Origin: Betaproteobacteria bacterium
GTDB taxonomy: Bacteria; Pseudomonadota; Gammaproteobacteria; Burkholderiales; SG8-41
Direction of reading: 5' to 3'
DNA: 54,425 nucleotides
NCBI GenBank assembly: GCA_900299145.1
Contig: OMIN01000139.1
Location: 1 to 54,425 of the forward strand
Of the stretch, positions 18,570 through 25,881 are shown piece by piece. Under the pieces are notes generated by a model. It saw only the letters and a program-made list of their open reading frames with translations. It had not been told where the DNA came from and did not search any database. Position numbers and translations under genes: made by a program. Position 1 is the first letter of the stretch, and every line of letters starts with the position of its first letter.

Positions 18570-18599
18570 ATTCCTTTGTAAATTCCCGTACAAAGGAAT
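18570..18599 (+). promoter_or_regulatory. Perfect inverted repeat covering the ribosome binding site
   Basis: ATTCCTTTGTA (18570-18580) and TACAAAGGAAT (18589-18599) are exact complements around an 8-base spacer. The right arm contains the AAAGGA ribosome binding site of the next gene, whose ATG is at 18604. As RNA it would form an 11-base-pair stem hiding that site; as DNA it could be an operator. Confidence 0.75.
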
Positions 18600-18603
18600 T
18601 GCG

Positions 18604-19701
18604 ATGCTCCTAATCAACAACGAAGTAGTCGCCCAAGTCCTGACGATGCGCGAATGCATCGAAGTGCAGGAAGCCGCCTTCTCCGCACTGCTGGAAGGCA
18701 AGGCCATCTACCGCCCGCGCATCGATACCTATGTGCCGTGCGACCGCGAGGATGGCTATTACCGCTTCGGCACGGTGGAGGGTTCCAGCGGCGGCTATTA
18801 CGCGGTGCGGCTAAAGTCGGACATCGTGCATTGGCCCCGGGGCGAGGACGGTAGCACGTCGGAGAATAAATACTGCTTGCAGCCGGGCACGTTTTGCGGG
18901 CTGGTGATTCTGTATAGCGCGGGCAATGGCGAGCCGCTGGCGATCATGAACGATGGTCACTTGCAGCATATGCGCGTGGGCGGGGCGGCGGGCATCGGCA
19001 CGCGGCTGTTGGCGCGCGAGGACGCGAGTGTCGTCGGCATGCTCGGATCCGGCGGCATGGCGCGCACGTTTCTCGAAGCGTATTGCGCGGTGCGGCCGAT
19101 CAAAAAGGTCAAGGTGTTTAGCCGAAACCCTACCAACCGCAAACGCTACGCCGCTGAAATGACCCAGGCGCTCGGCATTGAGGTAACGCCGGTCGATAGC
19201 GCGCGTGAAGCGGTACGCGGCGTGGATATTTTGTCTACTTGCACCGACAGTATCACGCCAACAATTAAACCGGACTGGCTGGAGCCGGGCATGCATGTTG
19301 TGAACCTCGGCCCGCGCGAAATATCGGCCGACACCGCCGCGCGCTTTGATGTCAAAGTGCAGCAGGGCAACGAAGTGTTGGATATCCCTGAAAGCACGAT
19401 GTACCGCAAAGGCGTGGGCGGCAGCCACGGCGCGTTTGTGATGGGCACCGAAGTGCAACAACAGCGCATTCCGCGCGCCACCAAAAACCTTAAACTCGGC
19501 GACTGGCCAGTCTACACCGACATCATTTCAGGCAAAGCGCCGGGCCGCACCTCGCGCGAACAAATTACGCACTACCGCACCATCGGCAATTGGGGCGTGC
19601 AGTTTTCGTCAGTCGGCTCGCTGGTCTACCGTAAGGCCAAGGCCGCCGGGCTGGGGCATGAGCTGCCGACCGAGTGGTTTTTGCAGGATATCCGGAATTG
19701 A
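18604..19701 (+). CDS. Ornithine cyclodeaminase / mu-crystallin family protein
   Basis: A 365-residue NAD(P)-dependent enzyme of the ornithine cyclodeaminase/mu-crystallin family, which includes ornithine cyclodeaminase, alanine dehydrogenase and imine reductases. The N-terminal part has LTMRECIEVQEAAFSALLEGKA and a substrate-binding region around YYAVRLKSD. The Rossmann domain begins MRVGGAAGIGTRLLAREDASVVGMLGSGGMARTFLEAY, followed by VKVFSRNPTNRKRYAAEM. The longer insertions and C-terminus (SHGAFVMGTE, YTDIISGKAPGRTSREQITHY) place it in a diverged subgroup, so the substrate is uncertain. The ATG at 18604 is fixed by AAAGGA 6 bases upstream, itself buried in a perfect inverted repeat that suggests control of translation or repressor binding. 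It stands alone, with an AT-rich element after its stop. Confidence 0.85.
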   Translation: MLLINNEVVAQVLTMRECIEVQEAAFSALLEGKAIYRPRIDTYVPCDREDGYYRFGTVEGSSGGYYAVRLKSDIVHWPRGEDGSTSENKYCLQPGTFCGLVILYSAGNGEPLAIMNDGHLQHMRVGGAAGIGTRLLAREDASVVGMLGSGGMARTFLEAYCAVRPIKKVKVFSRNPTNRKRYAAEMTQALGIEVTPVDSAREAVRGVDILSTCTDSITPTIKPDWLEPGMHVVNLGPREISADTAARFDVKVQQGNEVLDIPESTMYRKGVGGSHGAFVMGTEVQQQRIPRATKNLKLGDWPVYTDIISGKAPGRTSREQITHYRTIGNWGVQFSSVGSLVYRKAKAAGLGHELPTEWFLQDIRN

Positions 19702-19702
19702 T

Positions 19703-19729
19703 ATAAGTATTTGTTTTTATTGAATATTT
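19703..19729. repeat. Dispersed AT-rich element, copy 5
   Basis: Directly after the ornithine cyclodeaminase-like gene, between convergent genes. Minus strand has the exact 19-base core AATAAAAACAAATACTTAT. Confidence 0.9.
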
Positions 19730-19762
19730 CTTCGGATTGCCTGTCGCCAGCCATTGCGAATT

Positions 19763-20461
19763 TCAATCACCGGAAGGCGAAATACGGAAGTCGATCACGC
19801 TATCGAGTTTCGACAGCGTGTCCGTCAGCCGGTTGACGTTGCCGTGCTGCGTGGTGCGCACGTTCATTTGATACTCAAAGTAATTCGCCTCGCGGTTCAT
19901 TGCGTAGCTCAGGTTGGCGACGGAAAATCCCTGTGCGCGAATAAGCGCGCGGTAATCCGCCTCGGGCATGGTTGCTGCCAGACGAAAGCGTACCGAGTGG
20001 TGGGCGTGAAACTGCGATGGCATCATCGATTCGATCCAGCGGAACACTGACAGCGTGCCCAGCGTCAGCAGCGTCGCCAAAGCGGCGGGCAGATAAAAGC
20101 CGATACCCATCAGAATGCCGATAGCGGCGGTGATCCAGATCGATGCGGCGGTGGTGAGGCCGCGCACTGACAGGCCGTCTTTCATGATCACGCCCGCGCC
20201 GAGAAAGCCGATGCCGGTCATGATGCCCTGCGCCATGCGCGTGGGATCGATCACCGCGCGTTGTGATGGGCCCGCGTTGAACCACAGGCTTTCATAGGCG
20301 GTTACCAGCATCAGCAGGGCGGAGGCGACACACACCAGCGCATGTGTGCGAAAGCCCGCCGGCCGGCCGTGATAGCTGCGCTCAAGGCCAATGATGCCGC
20401 CCGCCGCCAGTGCCAGCGCAAGCCGCAGAGCAATGTCGAACGTGTGTTCGTTCACGGGCAC
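19763..20461 (-). CDS. MgtC/SapB family membrane protein
   Basis: Inner-membrane protein of 232 residues. The N-terminal two thirds hold four or five hydrophobic helices with the family core LALALAAGGIIGLERSYHGRPAGFRTHALVCVASALLML and the PTRMAQGIMTGIGFLGAGVIMKDG stretch. The C-terminal 80 residues form a soluble ACT-like domain. MgtC proteins are linked to survival in low magnesium and to control of the F-type ATPase in pathogens; most environmental homologues are uncharacterised. The start used is GTG (20459-20461); a second GTG two codons in is equally possible. It lies 9 bases downstream of the Bug receptor gene, so the two may be co-transcribed. Confidence 0.9.
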   Translation of the reverse strand: MPVNEHTFDIALRLALALAAGGIIGLERSYHGRPAGFRTHALVCVASALLMLVTAYESLWFNAGPSQRAVIDPTRMAQGIMTGIGFLGAGVIMKDGLSVRGLTTAASIWITAAIGILMGIGFYLPAALATLLTLGTLSVFRWIESMMPSQFHAHHSVRFRLAATMPEADYRALIRAQGFSVANLSYAMNREANYFEYQMNVRTTQHGNVNRLTDTLSKLDSVIDFRISPSGD

Positions 20462-20470
20462 GGCAACGGC

Positions 20471-21484
20471 TTAGTCGGTGGCCTTGACGCCGGCAGCCTT
20501 CACCGCCTTGCCCCAACGTTGGTACTCGGCCACTATGAATTTACCGAAGGCTTCCGGCGTGGTGGGCGTGGGGTCGTAGCCGCGGTCGCTGAGCTGCTTG
20601 GCCGTGTCGCTGCCGGAGAGGATTTTCACGAACACGCTGTTGAGTTTTGTGATAATCGGCTGTGGCGTGTTGGCCGGCGCCATCAGGCCGTACCAGCCGG
20701 AAATCGCAAAGCCCTTGAAGCCGGACTCATCCAGTGTCGGCAGTTCCGGCAGCTCGCGCGTGCGCTTGGCGGTGGTGACGGCGAGCGCGCGGATTTTACC
20801 GGCGCGGATTTGCGGGATCGCCGCGCCCGGCCCGGAGAACAGTGTCTGCACTTCGCCCGCGAGTGCCGCGGTCATCGCCGGGCCGCTGCCGCGATACGGA
20901 ATGTGCGTGAGCTTCAATTTTGCGGTCTGGTAGAACACTTCCTGCGCCAGATGCGCGGTCACGTTGCCGGAGCCGAAGTTGTAGCCGTTGGGTTTGGCGG
21001 CGGCGAGTTTCAGAAAATCATTCAGCGTTTTTGCCGGCACCGTCGGGTGCACTGAAACGATGTAGGGCTGCTCGATGAGTTGCGTGATCGGCGCGAAATC
21101 GCGCTCGACGCTGAACGGCACCTGATCGTACATCCAGGGCGCCACGGCGGTGGCGCCGATTTCGGAAATGATGAGCGTATAGCCGTCCGGGTTGGCCTTG
21201 GCGCCGATGGCGGTGCCGCTGGTGCCCTGCGCGCCGCCGCGGTTGTCAATCAGCAACTGCTGGCCGACGGCTGCGGTAAACGCGGGCTGGATGATGCGTG
21301 ACACCAAATCGGTGCCGCCCCCGGGCGGAAACGGCACGATCAGGCGGATTGGCTTGTTCGGGTAGTTCGCGGTGGAAGCGCCCCCCTTGTCGGCGGCGAG
21401 TGCCGGGCATGCAATGGCAGCGGTCAGGACGGCTTGGCAAAACGTAACAGCGTGAGCAAAAACGCGGGCGGGAACGCGGGACAT
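20471..21484 (-). CDS. Tripartite tricarboxylate transporter receptor (Bug family) 1
   Basis: Periplasmic solute-binding protein of the Bug/TctC family, 337 residues. A signal peptide (to about residue 31, ACPALAADKGG) is followed by the family start NYPNKPIRLIVPFPPGGGTDLVSRIIQP, LLIDNRGGAQGTSGTAIGAKANPDGYTL and the later THIPYRGSGPAMTAALAGEVQ. Members bind small carboxylates or related organic ligands. No TctA/TctB membrane partner is in the window, as is usual for orphan Bug genes in Burkholderiales. The ATG at 21482-21484 lies behind a GGAG-like site. An AT-rich element lies about 90 bases upstream in the divergent region shared with the aminotransferase gene. The ligand is unknown. Confidence 0.92.
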   Translation of the reverse strand: MSRVPARVFAHAVTFCQAVLTAAIACPALAADKGGASTANYPNKPIRLIVPFPPGGGTDLVSRIIQPAFTAAVGQQLLIDNRGGAQGTSGTAIGAKANPDGYTLIISEIGATAVAPWMYDQVPFSVERDFAPITQLIEQPYIVSVHPTVPAKTLNDFLKLAAAKPNGYNFGSGNVTAHLAQEVFYQTAKLKLTHIPYRGSGPAMTAALAGEVQTLFSGPGAAIPQIRAGKIRALAVTTAKRTRELPELPTLDESGFKGFAISGWYGLMAPANTPQPIITKLNSVFVKILSGSDTAKQLSDRGYDPTPTTPEAFGKFIVAEYQRWGKAVKAAGVKATD

Positions 21485-21572
21485 CGACTTCTCCGGGATG
21501 GGTGATGTTGCAGTTTACCCCGTACCCGCGTGCGGAAAAAGCCGATTTTCGGTGATCCGACAGGATCGGCAA

Positions 21573-21601
21573 AAAATAATTGAATAAAAACAAATACTTA
21601 T
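21573..21601. repeat. Dispersed AT-rich element, copy 6
   Basis: In the divergent gap between Bug receptor 1 and the aminotransferase fusion. The plus strand contains the exact 19-base core AATAAAAACAAATACTTAT. Confidence 0.9.
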
Positions 21602-21661
21602 GAATTACCTGTGAAAAATTCAACTTGTCAAAATAATTTTGTCATGTTAGTCTTCGCAGCC

Positions 21662-23179
21662 ATGAATTGCGCAGAACGTCTTGTAGAACTTTTCGGCAGC
21701 CAGGCCGAAGTGGCGCGCCGCTTCAGCCTCGACCGTGCGGTGGTCAATAACTGGGTCAAGTCCGGTTACGTGCCCGCGCGCTGGGCGATGGAAGTGGAGC
21801 AGGTGACCAACGGTGAAATTTCCGCTGCTGACATTCTGAACGACGCCACCGCGCGCAAGCCGATCCGGTTGAAATCCCGCCCGGACGGCGAAAATCTTTA
21901 CATACCCCCCACTGGGAGCGACACCATGAGCAACGAATTTGCACCCGCCAAGCGCATCAGTTCATTCCCCCCGCCGCAGCGCACGCTGCTCGGCCCCGGC
22001 CCGACGGAAATCCACCCGCGCGTGCTGACCACCATGAGCCAGCCGGCGATTGGCTACCTCGACCCGGTTTTCGTCGACATGATGGAGGAGCTGAAAGCGC
22101 TGCTGCGTTACACGTATCAAACCAAAAACCCGCTGACGTTCCCGGTGTCCGGCCCCGGCTCGGTGGGCATGGAGTTTTGCTTTGTGAACATGGTCGCCCC
22201 TGGCGACAAAGTCATCGTGTGCCGCAATGGCGTATTCGGCGGCCGCATGATCGAAAACGTCGAGCGCTGTGGCGCCACGCCGATCATCGTCGAAGACAAA
22301 TGGGGCGAGCCGGCCGATCCGCAAAAGCTGGAAGATGCGTTAAAGGCCAATCCGGACGCGCGCCTCGTTGCCTTCGTGCATGCCGAGACTTCCACGGGCG
22401 TGCTGTCGGATGCGAAAACGCTGGTGGATATTGCCCACAAGCATAACGCGCTTACCATCGTTGATTGCGTGACCTCGCTCGGCGGCTGCGAAGTGCGCGT
22501 CGACGACTGGAAATTCGACGCGGTGTATTCCGCCAGCCAGAAATGCCTGTCGTGCACGCCGGGCCTGTCGCCGGTGTCGATCAGCGAGCGCGTGATTGAT
22601 TTCGTAAAAGAGCGCAAGGACAAAATCAAGTCGTGGTTCATGGACATGAACCTGCTGCTCGGCTACTGGGGCGCCACCACGCGCACCTATCACCATACTG
22701 CGCCGACAAACTCGCTGTTCGGTTTGCACGAAGCGCTGCTGCTGATCCGCGAGGAAGGCATCGAAAACTGCTGGGCGCGCCACAAGCGCCACCACACCGC
22801 GCTGAAGGCGGGCCTCGAAGCCATGGGCCTGAAATTCCTCGTCGATCCGAAATATCAGGTACCGCAAATGAACGCGGTGCTGTGCCCGGAAAAAGTCAAT
22901 GAAGTCGAAGTGCGCAAGCGTTTGCTCAATGAATTCGGCCTTGAAATCGGCGCGGGTCTGGGCCCCCTGGCCGGCAAAATCTGGCGCTTCGGTTTGATGG
23001 GCTATTCGTGCCGGCCGGACAACGTGATGCTGTGTTTGTCCGCGCTGGGTTCCGTGCTCGAAGACATGGGCTACCCCGTGCACGTGGGCGACGCCGAATC
23101 GGCGGCGCATGCGGCTTATGCCTCGATGCACACCACCGAAGCTGCCGCGAAACGGCGCAAGACTGCCAAGGCAGCGTAA
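21662..23179 (+). CDS. Helix-turn-helix domain fused to alanine/serine-glyoxylate-type aminotransferase
   Basis: One continuous frame of 505 residues. Residues 1-62 (MNCAERLVELFGSQAEVARR onward, with DRAVVNNWVKSGYVPARWAMEVEQ) are a YdaS/Cro-like helix-turn-helix. From about residue 89 a class V PLP aminotransferase follows: LLGPGPTEIHPRVL, FPVSGPGSVGMEF, the Asp in IVDCVTSLGG and the PLP-binding Lys in YSASQKCLSC. It ends in a basic AAAKRRKTAKAA tail. The ATG at 21926, preceded by GGGAG with 7-base spacing, would give the aminotransferase alone. The ATG at 21662 has no good ribosome binding site, but the HTH part is too well conserved to be untranslated. Either a true fusion or two starts from one frame is possible. 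Serine- or alanine-glyoxylate exchange is the likely chemistry. Confidence 0.85.
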   Translation: MNCAERLVELFGSQAEVARRFSLDRAVVNNWVKSGYVPARWAMEVEQVTNGEISAADILNDATARKPIRLKSRPDGENLYIPPTGSDTMSNEFAPAKRISSFPPPQRTLLGPGPTEIHPRVLTTMSQPAIGYLDPVFVDMMEELKALLRYTYQTKNPLTFPVSGPGSVGMEFCFVNMVAPGDKVIVCRNGVFGGRMIENVERCGATPIIVEDKWGEPADPQKLEDALKANPDARLVAFVHAETSTGVLSDAKTLVDIAHKHNALTIVDCVTSLGGCEVRVDDWKFDAVYSASQKCLSCTPGLSPVSISERVIDFVKERKDKIKSWFMDMNLLLGYWGATTRTYHHTAPTNSLFGLHEALLLIREEGIENCWARHKRHHTALKAGLEAMGLKFLVDPKYQVPQMNAVLCPEKVNEVEVRKRLLNEFGLEIGAGLGPLAGKIWRFGLMGYSCRPDNVMLCLSALGSVLEDMGYPVHVGDAESAAHAAYASMHTTEAAAKRRKTAKAA

Positions 23180-23244
23180 GCGTACGACATAGGCGCGCGA
23201 CATAAGGGGTCGATATAACCGGGCGGCGCAACAGCGTAACGTTT

Positions 23245-23652
23245 CTATGGCTTTCGTTTTTTCGCCAACGGCCGCGAAGACTTTTTCTTCGCGGCCGTTT
23301 TGGTTTTGGTAGGTGATTTTTTTGCCTGCGCACGCACGGCGGCTGCCAGCGCCAGCCGCGCCCAAGGCAGCATCAGGTGCGGCGCATCCATCGCGTCTTC
23401 CGGTGCGTGATAATAGGCCATGGTCATCATCTGGCCTTCTTTGCCGTAGGTGAAGGGGGTTGAGCCTTCGCGCTCGAAAGCCGCGCGCGTGGCGTCATCC
23501 ACCTTTAGATACAGCTCGTCATCGTCGATAAGGGCGGCGAAGACGCCGTCGATATACACGCCGTGGCCGCCGAACATGCGGCGTGTCGTGACGCGGCCGG
23601 CGGGCGCGAGCAGTTCGCACGCGTGGCGCACGAAATCTTCGCTGTTGGCCAC
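23245..23652 (-). CDS. TfoX N-terminal domain protein
   Basis: A 135-residue protein with the TfoX N-terminal domain: EDFVRHACELLAPAGRVTTRRMFGGHGVYIDGVFAALIDDDELYLKVD and PFTYGKEGQMMTMAYY. The C-terminal TfoX domain is absent and is replaced by a Lys-rich tail (AQAKKSPTKTKTAAKKKSSR). Stand-alone N-domain proteins are widespread and mostly uncharacterised; full TfoX/Sxy regulates competence in gammaproteobacteria. The Lys-rich tail is encoded over a strong hairpin that, on the opposite strand, looks like the terminator of the convergent aminotransferase gene. The stop of mgtE-like transcription is not near; mgtE begins its own stop 12 bases upstream of this gene's start, so the order metF, mgtE, tfoX-like may be one unit. 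Confidence 0.88.
   Translation of the reverse strand: MANSEDFVRHACELLAPAGRVTTRRMFGGHGVYIDGVFAALIDDDELYLKVDDATRAAFEREGSTPFTYGKEGQMMTMAYYHAPEDAMDAPHLMLPWARLALAAAVRAQAKKSPTKTKTAAKKKSSRPLAKKRKP
23269..23310 (+). terminator. Strong hairpin terminating the aminotransferase gene, inside tfoX-like CDS
   Basis: CGGCCGCGAAGA (23269-23280) and TCTTCGCGGCCG (23286-23297) pair perfectly over 12 bases with a 5-base loop, followed by TTTTGGTTTTGG. On the plus strand it fits an intrinsic terminator 90 bases after the aminotransferase stop; the same bases encode the Lys-rich end of the convergent gene. Confidence 0.75.
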
Positions 23653-23664
23653 GTCAGCCTGCCT

Positions 23665-24906
23665 TCAAAGTTTGATGAGTATCGTCGCCAGCCCCAGCAA
23701 CAACCCCATGCTCACCACGTCGGTGGCGGTGGTAAGGAATATGCTGGAGGCCGTGGCCGGATCGGCGCCGAAGCGTTTCAGTGTGAGCGGAATCATCGCG
23801 CCGCAGATGCCGCTGACCACGCACGCGCCCACCAGCGCGAGCCACACCACGCCGGCCAGCATCAGTGCGTGTGGCGATTTTTGCATGGTGGCGTAGGCAA
23901 ACATGCCGAGCGCGGCGATAAGCCCGGTGAAAGCGCCGTTCATGAAGCCGAGCGCGGCTTCTTTCATGACCAGCATGCGTTCGGCGCCGGGTTTGAGTTC
24001 GCCCAACGTCAGGCCCCTCAGGGTGACTGCCAGCGCCTGACAACCGGTGTTGCCCGATTGTCCGGCGAGCACCGGCAAAAACGCAGCCAGCACCACGAGT
24101 TTTTCCACCGTGCCTTCGAAAATGCCGACCACCGCACCTGCTGCAAACGCGGTGAGCAGATTCAGTTGCAGCCACGGATGACGGAATTTGAAACTTTGCG
24201 ACCAGCGCGTGGCAAGCCGTTCCTCTTTTTCCACGCCCACCATGGCGCCCGCCTGCGCGGTGATCTCGAACGCCTGCTCCTGAAACATCGATTGCCCGCG
24301 CACCAGACCGATCAGCACGCCCTGCGCGTCGCACACCGGGTAGGCCGGGTAGTGACGGTCGAGTACCAGTTTCATGGCATCGGCGAGCGGCAAGTCCGGC
24401 GTCAGCGCAAAGGCGTTGCGCAACATCAGCGTGTTGAGCCGCGCGTCGTCGGCAGAAAACAGCAGGTCGCGCATGGTAATCACGCCGAGCAATTTGCCGG
24501 TAAAGTCGACGACGTAGCCGTAGGTGATAAACGCGGTTTTTACCAGCGTGCGCAATTCCTCCACGGTTTGCGCTACCGTCATTTCAGGCGCGAACACCGC
24601 CACCACCGGCTCCATCATGCGTCCGATGGTGCCTTCAGCAAATTTTTGATTGAAGCGCCACTGGCTTGCCGTTCGGGATGGTACCGCGCCAAAAACTTCG
24701 TCGGCGAGCGCGCTCGGCAGCGCGGCAAGGATGTCCTGCGTCAGCGCGGGATTCAACTCAACCAGCACGCCGGCGATGGTGGACGCCGGATGCTGAGTCA
24801 GCAGGGCGGCCGCTTCTGCCGCAGACATCGACTTCACCAACGGCATCAGCCCTTGGCCGGAGGATGCCGTATTGCTGTGCGGGGCTTCGTTGTTGCTGTC
24901 GGTCAT
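23665..24906 (-). CDS. mgtE: MgtE-type magnesium transporter
   Basis: Magnesium channel/transporter of 413 residues. The N-terminal helical regulatory domain is shorter than in classical MgtE (ALLTQHPASTIAGVLVELNPALTQDILAALP). It is followed by a tandem CBS pair (about 95-220; VVAVFAPEMTVAQTVEEL and LPLADAMKLVLDRHYPAYPV) and five membrane helices, including FLPVLAGQSGNTGCQALAVTLRGL and the ion-pathway region FLTTATDVVSMGLLLGLA. The full CBS and pore parts are present, so it should work as a Mg2+-gated uptake channel. ATG at 24904-24906. It lies 105 bases downstream of metF with an AT-rich element between them, and 12 bases before the TfoX-like gene. Confidence 0.92.
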   Translation of the reverse strand: MTDSNNEAPHSNTASSGQGLMPLVKSMSAAEAAALLTQHPASTIAGVLVELNPALTQDILAALPSALADEVFGAVPSRTASQWRFNQKFAEGTIGRMMEPVVAVFAPEMTVAQTVEELRTLVKTAFITYGYVVDFTGKLLGVITMRDLLFSADDARLNTLMLRNAFALTPDLPLADAMKLVLDRHYPAYPVCDAQGVLIGLVRGQSMFQEQAFEITAQAGAMVGVEKEERLATRWSQSFKFRHPWLQLNLLTAFAAGAVVGIFEGTVEKLVVLAAFLPVLAGQSGNTGCQALAVTLRGLTLGELKPGAERMLVMKEAALGFMNGAFTGLIAALGMFAYATMQKSPHALMLAGVVWLALVGACVVSGICGAMIPLTLKRFGADPATASSIFLTTATDVVSMGLLLGLATILIKL

Positions 24907-24969
24907 GCGGCGCTCCCGAAGAAGTTACGCGCGCATGGTACCAGTTTGCGGGGCCTGCCCGCCAGTTGC

Positions 24970-24998
24970 ATAAGTATTTGTTTTTATTAAATAATTTA
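24970..24998. repeat. Dispersed AT-rich element, copy 7
   Basis: Between metF and mgtE, both on the minus strand. The minus strand contains the exact 19-base core AATAAAAACAAATACTTAT, so its orientation to transcription is opposite to that of most copies. Confidence 0.9.
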
Positions 24999-25011
24999 TG
25001 CGGTGGAATTT

Positions 25012-25866
25012 CTACAAACCCAGCCGTTTCCAGATCTCCGTGGTCAGCGCCGACTGATTCATGGTGTAAAAATGCAGGCCCGGCGCGCCGGCCTTGAGCA
25101 GGTCTTCGCACAATCGCGTGACTACATCGAGACCAAACGCGCGAATGGCGTCGGTATCGTCGCCATAGCCTTCGAGTTTCTTGCGGATCCAGCGGGGAAT
25201 TTCCGCGCCGCAGGCATCGGAAAACCGCGCCAGTTGCGAAAAGCGGCCGATGGGCATGATGCCCGGCACTATGGGAATGGTGACGCCCATTTTTTCGCAC
25301 TGCTCGATAAAGTGGTAATAGCAATCGGCATTGTAGAAATACTGCGTGATCGCCGAATCCGCGCCAGCATCCGCCTTGCGCTTGAAGTTTTTCAAGTCAT
25401 CCAGCGCGCTTCTTGCCTGCGGGTGGTATTCCGGGTAGGCCGCGATTTCAATGTGAAAGTGGCTGCCGAATTCCGCGCGGATAAACGCCACCAGTTCGTT
25501 GGCGTAGTGAAACTCCCCGGCGGAAGCCGTGCCCGAGGGCAGATCGCCGCGCAGCGCCACCACGTGGCGGATGCCGCTATCTTTGTACTGCTGCAGGGTC
25601 TCACGCAGGCTCGCGCGCGTGGAACCGATGCACGAAATATGCGGTGCGGCGGCGTGCCCGGCCGCGCGCAAATCGAGCACGGCTTTCAAGGTGCGCGCCT
25701 GCGTCGAACCACCCGCGCCGTAGGTTACCGAAAAATATTTCGGTTTCAGCAGAGCGAGTTCGCGCGCGGTGGCGGCGAGTTTTTCCGCGCCCTCGTCGGT
25801 ATTGGGCGGGAAAAACTCGAAGCTGATCGTCAGTTCGGTGCGAGGGTGCTTTTGCTGGGATAGCAT
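25012..25866 (-). CDS. metF: 5,10-methylenetetrahydrofolate reductase
   Basis: Flavoenzyme that makes 5-methyltetrahydrofolate for methionine synthesis. The 284-residue protein is a typical bacterial MetF TIM barrel: ISFEFFPPNTDEGAEKL with the catalytic Glu, YFSVTYGAGGSTQARTL, LRGDLPSG with the conserved Asp, ADAGADSAITQYFYNADCYYHFIEQC and PGIMPIGRFSQLARFSDACGAEIP. The C-terminal HFYTMNQSALTTEIWKRLGL is also standard. ATG at 25864-25866, 15 bases after the ahcY stop, so the two are one operon controlled by the S-adenosylhomocysteine riboswitch ahead of ahcY. Confidence 0.97.
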   Translation of the reverse strand: MLSQQKHPRTELTISFEFFPPNTDEGAEKLAATARELALLKPKYFSVTYGAGGSTQARTLKAVLDLRAAGHAAAPHISCIGSTRASLRETLQQYKDSGIRHVVALRGDLPSGTASAGEFHYANELVAFIRAEFGSHFHIEIAAYPEYHPQARSALDDLKNFKRKADAGADSAITQYFYNADCYYHFIEQCEKMGVTIPIVPGIMPIGRFSQLARFSDACGAEIPRWIRKKLEGYGDDTDAIRAFGLDVVTRLCEDLLKAGAPGLHFYTMNQSALTTEIWKRLGL

Positions 25867-25881
25867 GATCCCTCCGCCTGA

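Noticed and set aside
21573-21601. AT-rich element as a sigma-70 promoter
   Set aside because: No conserved TTGACA/TATAAT pair with correct spacing occurs within the shared core, and orientation to genes is not constant.
23563-24990. Plus-strand open frame of 475 codons opposite mgtE
   Set aside because: Antisense shadow rich in His, Arg and Gln; mgtE on the other strand has full CBS and membrane domains.
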